From contig JAQUCE010000005.1 of NCBI GenBank assembly GCA_028686345.1, forward strand, positions 1-64,000: a stretch of DNA of 64,000 nt. The letters run 5' to 3'. A program made the translations under genes and the position numbers. This stretch comes from Kiritimatiellia bacterium. Lineage in GTDB: Bacteria > Verrucomicrobiota > Kiritimatiellia > RFP12 > UBA1067. This document shows positions 1 through 8,104 of this stretch, piece by piece. The notes beneath the pieces are model-generated. The model made no database searches. It was not told the origin of the DNA and worked only from the letters and a program-made list of their open reading frames with translations. Position 1 is the first letter of the stretch. The number at the start of each line of letters is the position of its first letter.

Positions 1-221
1 TTTTTTACCCGCGAATCTCCGCGAATGGATAAGGGTATTTCATCCCCACTTCGTGGGGTCGCTAATCGCTTGAAATACCCTTATCATAAGATCACTTTTA
101 AAAACATGACTTGTAATTTTAACATGGGACTCTGCGCTTTAAATCTTTATCCATTAACGACTCTCCGCAGTAGAGAAAAAATTTAAAGCGCAATATTCGC
201 GGAAATTCACGGACAAAAAAA
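1..221. repeat. MITE-like element, copy 1 (164-bp family, with nested insert)
   Basis: The outer ends are imperfect terminal inverted repeats (CCCGCGAATCTCCGCGAAT at the left, ATTCGCGGAAATTCACGG at the right), each flanked by T/A runs. Apart from a 57-bp insertion at 34-90, the sequence matches the reverse complement of 57082-57245 with only a few mismatches. An inner inverted repeat (gcgctttaaat / atttaaagcgc) also lies inside. There is no open frame of note. Non-autonomous MITE-like behaviour is inferred from the structure; no transposase is in the window. The left edge may continue outside the window. Confidence 0.75.
34..90. repeat. Nested hairpin insertion with putative 5-bp target duplication
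   Basis: This 57-bp block is absent from the sister copy at 57082-57245. Together with the preceding bases it forms a perfect 15-bp inverted repeat (GATAAGGGTATTTCA / TGAAATACCCTTATC) enclosing a second small stem (CCCCACTTCGTGGGG). ATAAG occurs at 29-33 and again at 86-90, which fits a 5-bp target-site duplication around a 52-bp element. The insertion model is inferred from comparing the two copies. Confidence 0.6.
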
Positions 222-619
222 TTAAAGTGCAACCACAAGGAACCTAGCGCAGCATAGCCGCAAACAATTTTTTATCTCTGACAGAGGCACCCTCCTACGC
301 CAAGGCTACGGCGTGCCATGCAGAGTTCTCAGAGTAACATACTTTGCGCTCTGTGTTCTCTGAGCCTCTGTGAGAAACCCCTACAAAGCGCACCCCTTTC
401 GTGTTTTCCGTGTGTTTCGTGGTTAAAAAAAGAGGTGCAGGAAAACGAACTAAGCTTTTAGTCTTCACCCATGGCGGGCACTAACCACGCAACACGCGCG
501 CGTAAAGTGCAAATATAAAACGAACTATTGTTCAGAAAATAAGGCAAAAAACACTAAGTTTTTCACGTCTATGTCAAGTGGTCTGTATGTCCAGTGATCT
601 GGATTGCCGTGGGAGGGCA
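222..619. other. Gene-free repeat-rich spacer
   Basis: No gene is supported here. The stretch holds a 'gaacctagcgcagcatagcc' module (also at 57055), a copy of the 'ccaaggctacggcg' module, and at 321-412 a 92-bp block whose near-identical inverted copy is at 27375-27466. It also contains 'cgtgttttccgtgtgtttcg', one of the degenerate CACGAAA-type tandem repeats (compare 56999-57025). The short ORFs on either strand are shadows of the repeats or of the neighbouring gene. Confidence 0.7.
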
Positions 620-1741
620 TCATTTCAGCTTGCCCCTGGCAATGCGATATTCATGCAACCATGCATCCGGGTTTTTGCCGGTAAGGTCGCTCCAGGTTTG
701 CTCTGTATAGGAACCCTCTTTAAGTGCGCGGTTGAGTTTTGCCAGCAGCAGCGGGTTGTTGTGCGCTTCAACCCATGACAAAAAAAGCGCGGTGTCCCTG
801 TAGGCATTGTGATAATCCAGCTTTTCGGGGTCAATGCGGTCAACAGCTTGCCGCCAAGGGTCATCGGCCGGGCTGAGCTTGTAGCGGAGCGCCTCCGCGA
901 GACCTTCCACCAGCCAGCCAGGACGTTCCCCTGGACCGCCGTAGCCCTGGACAACGTGGGTCAGCTCATGGATGAACAGGCCGCGCACATCGTCGGGGTT
1001 ACGCAGGATGTGGGGGATGCTCAGGGTCATTGTCTGGCCAGAGACATAGCCTGGCACGCCGGGTTGCATGTCGTTTCGGAAGCGGATCTTCAGCGCGCGC
1101 GGCAGCCCTTGGGTTGGGGCCTCTAGCATTGCGACAATCTTGGGATAGAAGTTGAAAAACCATGCGGCTGTTTCATCCAGCTGGTCGCGCATCAGCACAG
1201 CATAATCGCCGGGAACCTCGGCAAAGTTGCACTCGGCGGTTAATCGCCCAAAAGGCGCCTCGCCTGAGAGTGTCACCCCTACACTGCGCAGCACACTGTC
1301 ATCCATCGCAATTTCGCGGATCGCAACGCCGGCGGTGCCCTCTTTGAGGGCCCGCACGCGGATGGAGGCAACCACCTCTCCATCACCGTGCCACTCGGCC
1401 TCGCCACGCTCCAGGGGAATTGCGGCAGAGTAGGTTTTACCGTCAGAGGAGAGTTCCAGCAGGGCATTCTCAAAGCGTCCGCCGCCATCCGGGCGGCCGC
1501 TCAGCACACGCACTGAGGTCAGCTTCTGCGGTGCTCCGAGGTGGAGCGTGAGATGCTCCCCGGCGCGGGGCGGGCGTGAGCTTTGGAACCATGTCCCGCG
1601 GTCGCCATCCGCCGCAGCGGAGGGAGCATGGTGTTTATCGGCTGGTATCGAGGATTCAATCCGCATCTTTGCCCCGGCTGTCAGCGCGCCAAATCCAAGA
1701 CAGAGGGTCATGGCCAGGGTTGTGAATGGATTATGGTTCAT
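620..1741 (-). CDS. Secreted basic-secretory-protein (BSP) family metallopeptidase with discoidin-like N-terminus
   Basis: Predicted exported zinc metallopeptidase of 373 aa. The start at 1741 is chosen because it follows an AAGGAG site and opens a signal peptide (MNHNPFTTLA...LTAGA); the ORF-track start 60 nt upstream would bury that signal. Residues ~30-150 read like an F5/8 type C (discoidin) sandwich (DGDRGTWFQSS, ALLELSSDGKTY), possibly for glycan binding. Residues ~170-373 match the BSP family (PF04450): the zinc motif HELTH is at ~258-262, followed by the family's PGWLVEGLAEALRY, with Glu ~279 in the expected place. The BSP family was first described in plants and also occurs in bacteria; no substrate can be named. 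It is the last of three minus-strand putative peptidase genes and is separated from DUF45 by a repeat. Confidence 0.85.
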   Translation of the reverse strand: MNHNPFTTLAMTLCLGFGALTAGAKMRIESSIPADKHHAPSAAADGDRGTWFQSSRPPRAGEHLTLHLGAPQKLTSVRVLSGRPDGGGRFENALLELSSDGKTYSAAIPLERGEAEWHGDGEVVASIRVRALKEGTAGVAIREIAMDDSVLRSVGVTLSGEAPFGRLTAECNFAEVPGDYAVLMRDQLDETAAWFFNFYPKIVAMLEAPTQGLPRALKIRFRNDMQPGVPGYVSGQTMTLSIPHILRNPDDVRGLFIHELTHVVQGYGGPGERPGWLVEGLAEALRYKLSPADDPWRQAVDRIDPEKLDYHNAYRDTALFLSWVEAHNNPLLLAKLNRALKEGSYTEQTWSDLTGKNPDAWLHEYRIARGKLK

Positions 1742-1859
1742 ATGGTCTCCTTTTGTCTGTTGCATGTTTATACAAGGATGCTTGCACTGCTCTATTATCA
1801 CTTTTACATTAACACCTCACTGGCCCGCTTCGGAGCAGGCTAAAGCCTGTACAACAAAC
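1742..1859. repeat. Intergenic repeat copies (GTGATAATGG-type and CCCGCTT..CTGTACAACAAACTT-type)
   Basis: On the minus strand, ~1768-1806 reads aaaagtgataatagagcag and tgcaagcat, a module also found at ~4027-4060 and ~57656-57690. Positions ~1826-1860 (cccgcttcggagcaggct ... cctgtacaacaaactt) match ~23770-23845. The BSP promoter must lie here, but no -35/-10 pair stands out. Confidence 0.55.
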
Positions 1860-2567
1860 TTAGCCTGACAATGCCGAGTCTCGCAGGTTGCGCTCCAGCC
1901 TCTTCCAATCCGGCAGGTAGCTTTCCAGCAGGTCATAAAAATCCTGGTTGTGTCCGTGGCAGGTTATGTGACAAAGCTCATGAATAATAATATAATCAAT
2001 CAGCGCCAGGTCGAGCTTTATCAATTTCAGGTTGAGGCAGACCCGCTTGGTTCTGGGTGAGTAGCTGCCGTGGCGGCTGGTCATGCTGCGGATAGCGAGC
2101 TTTGGTACATGGGGAAGCTTGAACCGCATTGCGCAGAGTTGGAGCTGCTCGGCAAAAACGCGTGCGCCCTCCTGGCCGTACCACGCATCCAGCAGCTTGC
2201 GCGTGTAGAGGCTGCTTTGCGGCCGCCAGCTGCTGACCACAAGCTTGTCACCCTGCAGGAAGACGCACTCCTTATCAGTCGCACCCTGGACCAGCAGCTG
2301 ATACTCTTGACCCAGATAGCGGAAAATTTCGCCGCTGATGTACTCCTTGGGAATCTCGGGTTTGAATTTCTCGAAGTGTCGCCGATGCTTGAGAATCCAG
2401 CGCAGTTTGCGCTGGAGAAAAGCATCGATTTTCTCGTCTTTCGTATCCAGCGGGGCAGTCACAACCACCGATCTGTCCGGCTTCACTTGAATCATCATGT
2501 GCGTGCGCTTTTCCCGGATCAGCTCATACTCAAAAGTAACGCTCAAATATGTAAACAGTTTTTTCAT
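1860..2567 (-). CDS. YgjP-like metallopeptidase domain protein (DUF45)
   Basis: A 235-aa protein without a signal peptide, probably cytoplasmic. The C-terminal third carries the YgjP/DUF45 zinc signature HELCH at residues ~196-200 with a further His at ~206 (HGHNQDF) and the typical 'YDLLESYLPDWK' ending. The SprT/DUF45 group are gluzincin-like proteins; their substrates are mostly unknown. ATG at 2567 gives a normal family length. The ORF-track N-terminal extension is rich in His, Arg and Pro and is a read-through of the upstream gene in another frame. An alternative ATG at 2585 (MLVDDF-) lies wholly within a dispersed repeat, so the translation start abuts a mobile-looking sequence. Spacing to the upstream C25-like gene is only 32 nt, suggesting one transcript. 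Confidence 0.85.
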   Translation of the reverse strand: MKKLFTYLSVTFEYELIREKRTHMMIQVKPDRSVVVTAPLDTKDEKIDAFLQRKLRWILKHRRHFEKFKPEIPKEYISGEIFRYLGQEYQLLVQGATDKECVFLQGDKLVVSSWRPQSSLYTRKLLDAWYGQEGARVFAEQLQLCAMRFKLPHVPKLAIRSMTSRHGSYSPRTKRVCLNLKLIKLDLALIDYIIIHELCHITCHGHNQDFYDLLESYLPDWKRLERNLRDSALSG

Positions 2568-2570
2568 AAA

Positions 2571-2606
2571 ATCGTCCACCAGCATCGTCGCCGCTATCGT
2601 CAACTG
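2571..2606. repeat. Dispersed repeat 'CGTCCACCAGCATCGTCG' (copy B1)
   Basis: This copy sits between two co-oriented genes and contains the upstream stop codon. The inverted sequence ttgacgatagcggcgacgat recurs exactly at ~33735, and related copies are at 8835-8870, 22289-22360, 33735-33820, 35270-35350 and 40686-40720. Several copies are paired as inverted arms that would form long hairpins. Confidence 0.75.
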
Positions 2607-3964
2607 GAGGCAGGGCCGACCTCGGTGCCGGTGAAGCGTATTATTATCTCTTTCCCGTCGTAATCTTTGCCGGGGTTGGGGACAAGGATGAAGTCGTCGG
2701 TGATCACGGGCGTGTGCTCCGCCCCCTGGATGATCCGGGGTTTGCTGATGCGGCGGGGAAGGTAGGCGACTACCGGGCGACCACCGCGCTGGGAACCGTT
2801 GGTATTGACGGGCAGGAAGCTCGCCCGGCCGCGGTTGGGGGTGATGGTGAGGGTGAAGAGACCGTTGCTCTCGTCGAGTCTCTGCTCCCAGCAACACGCA
2901 GCCGCTGCCATCTTGGCGCTCCAGGCAGGATCGCCGTAAATTGCCACATGGTCGCGGTCAAACTCAAGCCCTTTGGATGGCTCGCTCCGGAGTTTGTGGA
3001 CCAGCGCGTGGTGGTTGGCAAAGAAGGCCTCAATCAAGGTGTAGCGTCCCGGCTGCTCAATAAAGTAGTCGAGGCAGCCCCACCCCGCATAACCGAACCA
3101 GGTGGGCTGGATGTAGCCGATCATCTGGTGCACACCGGCACTGTTCATCCAGGCCAGCGCCATGGCGTCAGGGCCGTCGATATGGCCCATCAGGCAGTTG
3201 CCCACCGGGAGATAGATCTTGGGATTGGGGGAGTTGACAGGATGGCGCACCTGATTTGTGTCTTCACCATAGATCGCGCCCTTTTCGCATTTAAAATATC
3301 CGTTCTTGTAGCGGTAGCCGAGTTGCCAGTTGTGCTCTGTGGCGTGACCGGAGGCCACCAGGCAGTCGGCCTGCCATAGGTTGAGGGTGTCGACCAGTGC
3401 ACGGGTGGTATCCTGTGGAACTTTGGTTTGCACCGGGCTGTGGCCCGGCTCTTTCCAGACCTTTTTACCAGCCTCAAGTTCATCATACCACCCGCCCTGC
3501 TCGACCATCTCCAAGGCGATCTCTGTGCCGGAGGCCACCTTGCGTATGGTCAGCGGCTGATTGTGGCCGGCAATGCGCAGGGCGTTGGCAGCGTCGTATC
3601 CGGTTAGGATGGCCCACAGGGTATCGGTGTATGGGTCGCTGTCGTACGCGGCGGTCAGCCGGTGGATCTCCCGCACAAAATCGCGGCTGACTTCAGAGGG
3701 GCGGCCCACGAAGCAGGTGTAACGCGGGTGGCTCTGCTGCAGTTGCGGGAGTAGCTCGGTGGGGTGATCGGCGTAAACCAGCCGCTGCGCGCCGATGTGT
3801 TTGCTTTCAAGGGCAGCCACCACCTCCGACCACCCGGAGGTGTTGAGGGTTGCCTCTGAGACAATAATGGCGTAACTGCAACTTCTGCGGGGAATACTAC
3901 GGCAGGCGCAGGTGAAAATCAGCGATAGGCAGAGGGTGGTAACAAGAGAAGCGGTAGATTTCAT
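2600..3964 (-). CDS. Secreted putative C25-like (caspase-fold) cysteine peptidase
   Basis: A 454-aa exported protein. The start at 3964 follows AAAGGA and opens a signal sequence (MKSTASLVTTLCLSLIFTC); a lipoprotein Cys is possible but the lipobox is poor. The architecture recalls gingipain-type C25 peptidases: an N-terminal region with an open-Rossmann look (YTCFVGRPSEVSRDFV, LWAILTGYDAANALRI), then a His motif (LVASGHATEHNW) and about 50 residues later a Cys motif (LPVGNCLMGHIDGPDA), the order of the C25 His/Cys dyad. The C-terminal ~100 residues resemble a beta domain. The family assignment comes from motif order and is not certain. It heads the minus-strand trio with DUF45 and BSP. Confidence 0.6.
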   Translation of the reverse strand: MKSTASLVTTLCLSLIFTCACRSIPRRSCSYAIIVSEATLNTSGWSEVVAALESKHIGAQRLVYADHPTELLPQLQQSHPRYTCFVGRPSEVSRDFVREIHRLTAAYDSDPYTDTLWAILTGYDAANALRIAGHNQPLTIRKVASGTEIALEMVEQGGWYDELEAGKKVWKEPGHSPVQTKVPQDTTRALVDTLNLWQADCLVASGHATEHNWQLGYRYKNGYFKCEKGAIYGEDTNQVRHPVNSPNPKIYLPVGNCLMGHIDGPDAMALAWMNSAGVHQMIGYIQPTWFGYAGWGCLDYFIEQPGRYTLIEAFFANHHALVHKLRSEPSKGLEFDRDHVAIYGDPAWSAKMAAAACCWEQRLDESNGLFTLTITPNRGRASFLPVNTNGSQRGGRPVVAYLPRRISKPRIIQGAEHTPVITDDFILVPNPGKDYDGKEIIIRFTGTEVGPASS

Positions 3965-4123
3965 TATAATTCCTTTGTGTAACTGCGCACCATTGTAAGG
4001 AATTTGCCGGGCAATTGAAACGGTAAAAGTGATAATGGAGTAGTGCAAGCATCTTGCTAGCAGCAACTCTTCTTTAATCCGGAGCCAAGTAAGATATGAA
4101 TATGCCAAATATCGCGTACGTCC

Positions 4124-4190
4124 CTGGGAACACCGACGTCCCCGTCGGCATGGCTGAGAACAAAGCCGACGAGGATGTCGGCGCTCCCAG
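4124..4190. repeat. Imperfect palindrome with 26-bp arms
   Basis: The left arm (ctgggaacaccgacgtcc...) at 4124-4149 pairs with 4165-4190 at about 22 of 26 positions around a 15-base loop. A half-site, gggagcgccgacatccctga, recurs at ~27270. It could form a cruciform or RNA hairpin; its function is unknown. Confidence 0.7.
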
Positions 4191-4328
4191 AACAACCAAC
4201 GACGTTCTTGCCAATAGAATAACCATAAATGGTCTTTTTAATGGTTTAAGTGTAAGCAAGCACTGCAACTTTCATGATGACCGCGCCCTGTTCAGAAGAC
4301 ACGCTAAAGCGTGAACTACATGCCGTTG

Positions 4329-4388
4329 CTGCGTAAGGCTTGTTGTCCAGCCTTTCTTTGTCCGCCGTAGCCTTGGCGAAGGAGGATG
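4329..4388. repeat. 60-bp dispersed repeat, inverted copy at 20370-20428
   Basis: The sequence gcgtaaggcttgttgtccag...ccgtagccttggcgaaggagg is the near-exact reverse complement of 20370-20428. A shorter part recurs at ~290-315. Confidence 0.7.
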
Positions 4389-4850
4389 AAGCAATTTGTG
4401 GATGCCGGGCGGATGTTCGTCAAAGGTGCGCCATGGGGTTTCATGATCTTTGTTTGGCTCAGAGAGCCAACCCTACAGTTTCAACTTGAGTGAAGCTTGC
4501 AAATCGCGGCAGACGCAAGTGTACCAAAGGCAACGAATTAGCACTCGATAGACAACTTCTTGGAAAGAACAATTAATGGTTCTTCTGCGCCTTGTAAGCG
4601 ACTAGATCCGCGCAGGGCGCGCAGGTCGCAGTGGCGAATGGCAAGCGGCAATAGGTGAATCCGAACGTCCAACATCGAACATCGAACTTCCAACATCGAA
4701 TGAGCGGTCGCGCCTGTGATGCGGGAGCAACGTATCCTGAGTTCTAATCGACACCTGTGTTCAGCTGATTGCTATACTTGTGCAAGTAATCAGGAAAACC
4801 CCGAAGGGGTGAATTCACCTTAGCCCGGGGCAAGCGAAGCGAAGCCCAGG

Positions 4851-4922
4851 GAGGTAAGAAGTTAGATTTGTGGCCTGAAAGGTCACCTCAAAATCGCGGC
4901 TGAGGTGTCCTTTCAGGACACA
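4851..4922. repeat. 72-bp hairpin repeat, inverted copy at 27799-27870
   Basis: It contains a strong stem (cctgaaaggtcacctca / tgaggtgtcctttcagg). The reverse complement is at 27799-27870, differing at only a few positions, two of them in the loop. Confidence 0.75.
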
Positions 4923-4955
4923 AGTTTGTCGGAGTTCGCAGAACTCCGACAAACT
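4923..4955. repeat. Perfect 15-bp hairpin
   Basis: AGTTTGTCGGAGTTC and GAACTCCGACAAACT pair perfectly around a GCA loop. There is no T-run, so it is not a canonical terminator. It directly follows the 72-bp hairpin repeat. Confidence 0.75.
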
Positions 4956-5048
4956 GTTAGACAACCCGAAGCAATAAAGTGTAATATTAAGCATACAAAT
5001 ATTGAGTAGTCAAAACTGAAGATTGAATTATGAAACGTATTGGGATGA

Positions 5049-5332
5049 TTTGTCTTTGACCCAGGTGGCGGCAAACCGGGCACGCTGAAAAGGTATATCC
5101 CTGGCGCAGAGCTTAACGGGTGGGCGCTGGTTGTCTCAGTGCAATCTGCCAACAGCTCAAAGATTAAGGTTGAGGAATCGGTTTATGCGATGGTGGATGA
5201 GGTTATCGAAAAGTATCCGATTGACAAAAACGTATTTACGCCTACGGGCACTCAGGTGGTTCACGTGTTGCCGCGGAGTTAGGTGCAGATATGCGCAAGC
5301 AAGGTTTTGCGGGATTATTGGCTAATAAGTGA
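5049..5332 (+). pseudogene. Frameshifted fragment of an alpha/beta-hydrolase (esterase/peptidase-like)
   Basis: No intact ORF exists, but two frames join into a recognisable hydrolase. Frame one reads FDPGGGKPGTLKRYIPGAEL...NGWALVVSV...VDEVIEKYPIDKNVF. After an indel near 5240 the next frame continues AYGHSGGSRVAAELGADMRK and GFAGLLANK, then stop. GHSGG is a nucleophile elbow, and an order of DPGG, then NGW, then a helix ending 'YPIDK', then GHSGG is normal for this fold. The N-terminal signal region and everything after the elbow (catalytic Asp and His) are missing, so this is a dead remnant. A stop precedes the first frame at 5046. It lies just upstream of an intact secreted hydrolase. The track ORF 5131-5325 is a shadow in the third frame. 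Confidence 0.7.
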
Positions 5333-5391
5333 ATGTGGCTTTCAAGGAGTGCATGTTGCTATACTAAATTAATTCAAGAAGGACGTAAATC

Positions 5392-6459
5392 ATGAAGGCT
5401 TTTTACACGACTGCGGCTGTGAGTTTATTTGTTTGTGGTGTTGGCTTGGCCGAACCGCAACGCGGCTTAATCGCGGATTTCCCAATCGACACAAAGCTGT
5501 TTCCCGCAACAAAAGAGTATTATAAGTCCAAGGTGCCGCGCAAGGTGTTCAAGGCTTATGATGATGGCAATGTACCCGCTTCATGGAAAGAAGCGAAAAC
5601 ACCTGTTGATGAGTGTATTGAGTACAATCCGGCTGAGCACACAACCTTAATCTATGTTCCGGAGAGCTACAGTGAAACCGGAAACTTCGGGGTTTATCTG
5701 CACAACAGTCCCGGTGAAAGGGGGATCACCCCTGCCGCTGATTGGAAAGCCATTATGGATAAGTTTAAACTGATCTATATCAGCCCGCATAAGGCGTCAA
5801 ATAACACCCCGCATATGCGGCGTCTTGTTCTTGCCATGGACAGCCTTGCCACAGTCAGGAAACACTTTAAGATTAATGATCAGCGGGTGTATGTCGGAGG
5901 TTTGTCAGGTGGCGGGCACATGGGCATGATGTGCCAGATGGTTTATCCTGAGCAGTTCAATGGCGCCATCAGCCATGCGGCGCAGAGTTACCTGCCTGAT
6001 CGGGGCTGCGGCCACTTTCCCGGTCTAACCTTGGCTGATGCCAAGAGTGCGCCCCGCAAAAAATTAAAATGGTGTGTGGTCTCCGGCGATAAGGATTTTA
6101 ACTATAAGGCAATATTGGAAACCAGCAAAGAGTGGGATAATGCCGGGTTTATGTACAAGTTTTTCGATCACAAGGGCATGGGACATGCAAACGCATCCGG
6201 ACCGGCTTTAGAGGAGGCTTTAATCTGGATTGGAGCTGATGAACTGTCGGAGTCTGCCGGCAACAGCGAGGCCGTTACTCCAAAGAGTTTTGGGCTGCGG
6301 ACATGGAGCGCTGTGAACGGCAAAACCATAGATGCAACGCTGGTGGAAGACAAGGGAGTGCGTGTGGTTCTAAAAACAGAGGCAGGTCAGGAACTCTCAA
6401 TTTACACAGCCCAACTCAGTGCCGCCGACAGGAAATATCTGGCAGATCTGAAACAGTAA
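5392..6459 (+). CDS. Secreted alpha/beta hydrolase with C-terminal SHD1-like domain
   Basis: A 355-aa exported serine hydrolase. The start follows an AAGGAC site and opens a signal peptide (MKAFYTTAAVSLFVCGVGLA). Residues ~85-280 form the hydrolase fold: strand LIYVPESY, oxyanion region HNSPGER, nucleophile elbow GGLSGGGHMG with Ser ~172, and a late His in HKGMGHA. Residues ~300-355 (RTWSAVNGKTIDATLVED...LSIYTAQLSAADRKYL) look like an SLA1-homology-1 (SHD1) module, common in planctomycetal and verrucomicrobial secreted proteins. The substrate cannot be deduced; esterase and peptidase are both possible. TATACT at 5360-5365 may be a -10 box, but no good -35 was found. Confidence 0.8.
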   Translation: MKAFYTTAAVSLFVCGVGLAEPQRGLIADFPIDTKLFPATKEYYKSKVPRKVFKAYDDGNVPASWKEAKTPVDECIEYNPAEHTTLIYVPESYSETGNFGVYLHNSPGERGITPAADWKAIMDKFKLIYISPHKASNNTPHMRRLVLAMDSLATVRKHFKINDQRVYVGGLSGGGHMGMMCQMVYPEQFNGAISHAAQSYLPDRGCGHFPGLTLADAKSAPRKKLKWCVVSGDKDFNYKAILETSKEWDNAGFMYKFFDHKGMGHANASGPALEEALIWIGADELSESAGNSEAVTPKSFGLRTWSAVNGKTIDATLVEDKGVRVVLKTEAGQELSIYTAQLSAADRKYLADLKQ

Positions 6460-6493
6460 GGCAGTTTTCCCGCTTTTTAGTTGGTGTTCTGTT

Positions 6494-6522
6494 TTGATAT
6501 CATTTTGTTGTTTTGCTATACT
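6494..6522 (+). promoter_or_regulatory. Sigma70-type promoter for the mraY-like gene
   Basis: TTGATA (6494-6499) and TATACT (6517-6522) are separated by exactly 17 nt, close to the housekeeping consensus. The predicted start site near 6529 would leave a ~65-nt leader before the ATG at 6594. This is a sequence match only. Confidence 0.6.
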
Positions 6523-6593
6523 GAAAAATTTAGCTCGACGTACATACGTCAAAGCAACCGTTGTTTTCAGAACAACCATAGGTAAATTTAGAT

Positions 6594-7715
6594 ATGTTAT
6601 ATTTTTTAGGGGAACATTTGGAGTCGGTGTGGGGGCCATTCCGTCTGCTGACATCTCACATCATGCTTTTGTCAGCGGGTACCATGTTGAGCGCCCTGCT
6701 GGTCTGGGCACTGTTGCCAAGGTTATGGAACAAACTGCCGCGTGATGGCGGCAAGGTGCTTGCAGCGGATGGCGGCAGGAGCGCCAAGGGCAAGCCGACC
6801 GGTGCTGGTGTGGTGATCACCCTCCTCTCTCTGCCTGCGATCGCGCTCTTTGTGCCAATGGATTGGTGGCAAATGGCCGTGCTCCTCTGTCTCTATCTGA
6901 GTATGCTGTTCGGGTTTTTGGATGATCGAAGCGTGGTTCCGTGGAGTAGATGTCAAAAAGGGGTGCTCGACTTACTGATCTCCGGGGCTGCCGCGCTCTG
7001 CATCTACTATGCCTGCGGCTCTGAGTTGTGGCTGCCCTTTGTGAAGCACGGCGTTGTGGTGCCGCTCTATATTTATCTGCCGCTGGCAGTGGGGCTGCTG
7101 TGGATTACAACCAATGCCACCAATTGCAGCGACGGGGTGGACGGGCTCGCCGGTTCGCTGACCCTGCTCTCACTCTTTGCTATGGCCGGGCTGCTCTACG
7201 GCGTTGTTGGTTACAAACCAGTGGCGGATTATCTCCTGATTCCCACCACAACCAACGCCGCCCGCTGGGCTATTCTTGTTTCGACGATTGCCGGGGGGCT
7301 GGCCGGATATCTATGGCATAACGCGGAGCCAAGCCGGGTTTTGATGGGTGATGCTGGCTCGCGCTTCCTAGGGCTGCTGGTGGGCATCACGGTTCTTGTG
7401 GCAGGCAACCCCTTCCTGATCATTGTGATCGCCCCTGTGGTGCTTGTCAATGGCGGAACAGGCATACTCAAGCTCTCTCTGTTGATTGCGCTTGGACGAT
7501 TGGGTTTTGATGTCAGAATAACCCATCAGCTTTCACTGGAGGAGGCGGCCAAACAGAGTGTGCTGGTCAAGTCTCTGCACAGCATCCGCTTTCCCCTGCA
7601 TGACCACTGCCGCAAAAACCTGCATTGGAGCAATGCTCAGGTATTGATGCGGTTTGTGCTCTTGCAGTCATTCCTGACACCTCTGCTCTTTGTAATTTTA
7701 ACCAAGATCAGGTAG
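6594..7715 (+). CDS. mraY: Phospho-N-acetylmuramoyl-pentapeptide transferase-like protein (MraY/WecA superfamily)
   Basis: A 373-aa polytopic membrane enzyme expected to move a phospho-sugar from a UDP-precursor to undecaprenyl phosphate, the first membrane step of peptidoglycan synthesis. Superfamily motifs appear in order: GFLDDRS (Asp-Asp), NATNCSDGVDGLAGS, and VLMGDAGS. The C-terminal RFPLHDHCRKNLHW aligns with the MraY-type PLHHH(F/Y)E segment, favouring MraY over WecA, although the middle His is Asp here. Around ten hydrophobic segments are visible. The gene stands alone, away from any mur/fts cluster, so it may be a relocated mraY or a paralogue. It has its own predicted promoter. Confidence 0.75.
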   Translation: MLYFLGEHLESVWGPFRLLTSHIMLLSAGTMLSALLVWALLPRLWNKLPRDGGKVLAADGGRSAKGKPTGAGVVITLLSLPAIALFVPMDWWQMAVLLCLYLSMLFGFLDDRSVVPWSRCQKGVLDLLISGAAALCIYYACGSELWLPFVKHGVVVPLYIYLPLAVGLLWITTNATNCSDGVDGLAGSLTLLSLFAMAGLLYGVVGYKPVADYLLIPTTTNAARWAILVSTIAGGLAGYLWHNAEPSRVLMGDAGSRFLGLLVGITVLVAGNPFLIIVIAPVVLVNGGTGILKLSLLIALGRLGFDVRITHQLSLEEAAKQSVLVKSLHSIRFPLHDHCRKNLHWSNAQVLMRFVLLQSFLTPLLFVILTKIR

Positions 7716-8104
7716 CGGGCTAAAGCAGTTGGCTGCAGGAACCAAATGAGCTTGTGTGCTGTGCGGGAGGTCGTCGCCCTGGCTGCTGTGCAAGCTTGCA
7801 GGGGCGCGCCAGTCGAGTTATACGCAGGTCGACCGTGCCGCGCGCTGCGAAAAAACGATGGGGTAACTCGAAGGCCTGTTGAATCGGAGTCCGGGTCAGT
7901 AAGCAATGCCACCGAGTCACCTGGTCACCATGTTACCTGGTCACCGCGTCACCACGTCACCTGGTCAAAAACAGCTTGCAGCAAGTTGCAAGCGATACGC
8001 CGGAGGTAGGAGATCATTTACATACGCTTTTTGACCCCGACCCCGACCCCGACCCAGAGGCTCAAAACTAGGCTAAATGAATAATTAACGACAAGAGGAG
8101 TACT
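7716..8104. other. Gene-free spacer with short tandem repeats
   Basis: Nothing coding is supported. Notable are a degenerate 'gtcacctggtcacc' tandem (~7915-7967) and a short GACCCC tandem (~8034-8055). The bases after the mraY stop (ctaaagcag...aaccaaa) resemble those after the Card1-like gene stop at 33603, suggesting another repeat family that abuts stop codons. Confidence 0.6.

Larger units (their letters stand above)
3965..5048. other. 1.1-kb gene-free region made of repeats
   Basis: No gene is supported. In order it holds a GTGATAATGG-type module (~4027-4060), a 67-bp imperfect palindrome (4124-4190), a 60-bp block with an inverted copy at 20370-20428 (4329-4388), an AACAATTAATTGTT-type module (~4557-4605), an 'aacatcgaac' tandem (~4663-4700), a hairpin block with an inverted copy at 27799-27870 (4851-4922), and a perfect 15-bp stem (4923-4955). 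The 72-aa ORF at 4096 simply reads through the palindrome. Confidence 0.7.

Noticed and set aside
809-1126. Plus-strand ORFs opposite the BSP gene (and similar ORFs opposite most genes)
   Set aside because: They are shadows in GC-rich coding DNA with no domain, ribosome site or independent support.
4096-4314. 72-aa ORF (MNMPNIAYVPGNTDV...)
   Set aside because: It reads through a 67-bp palindrome and has no recognisable domain or good ribosome site.
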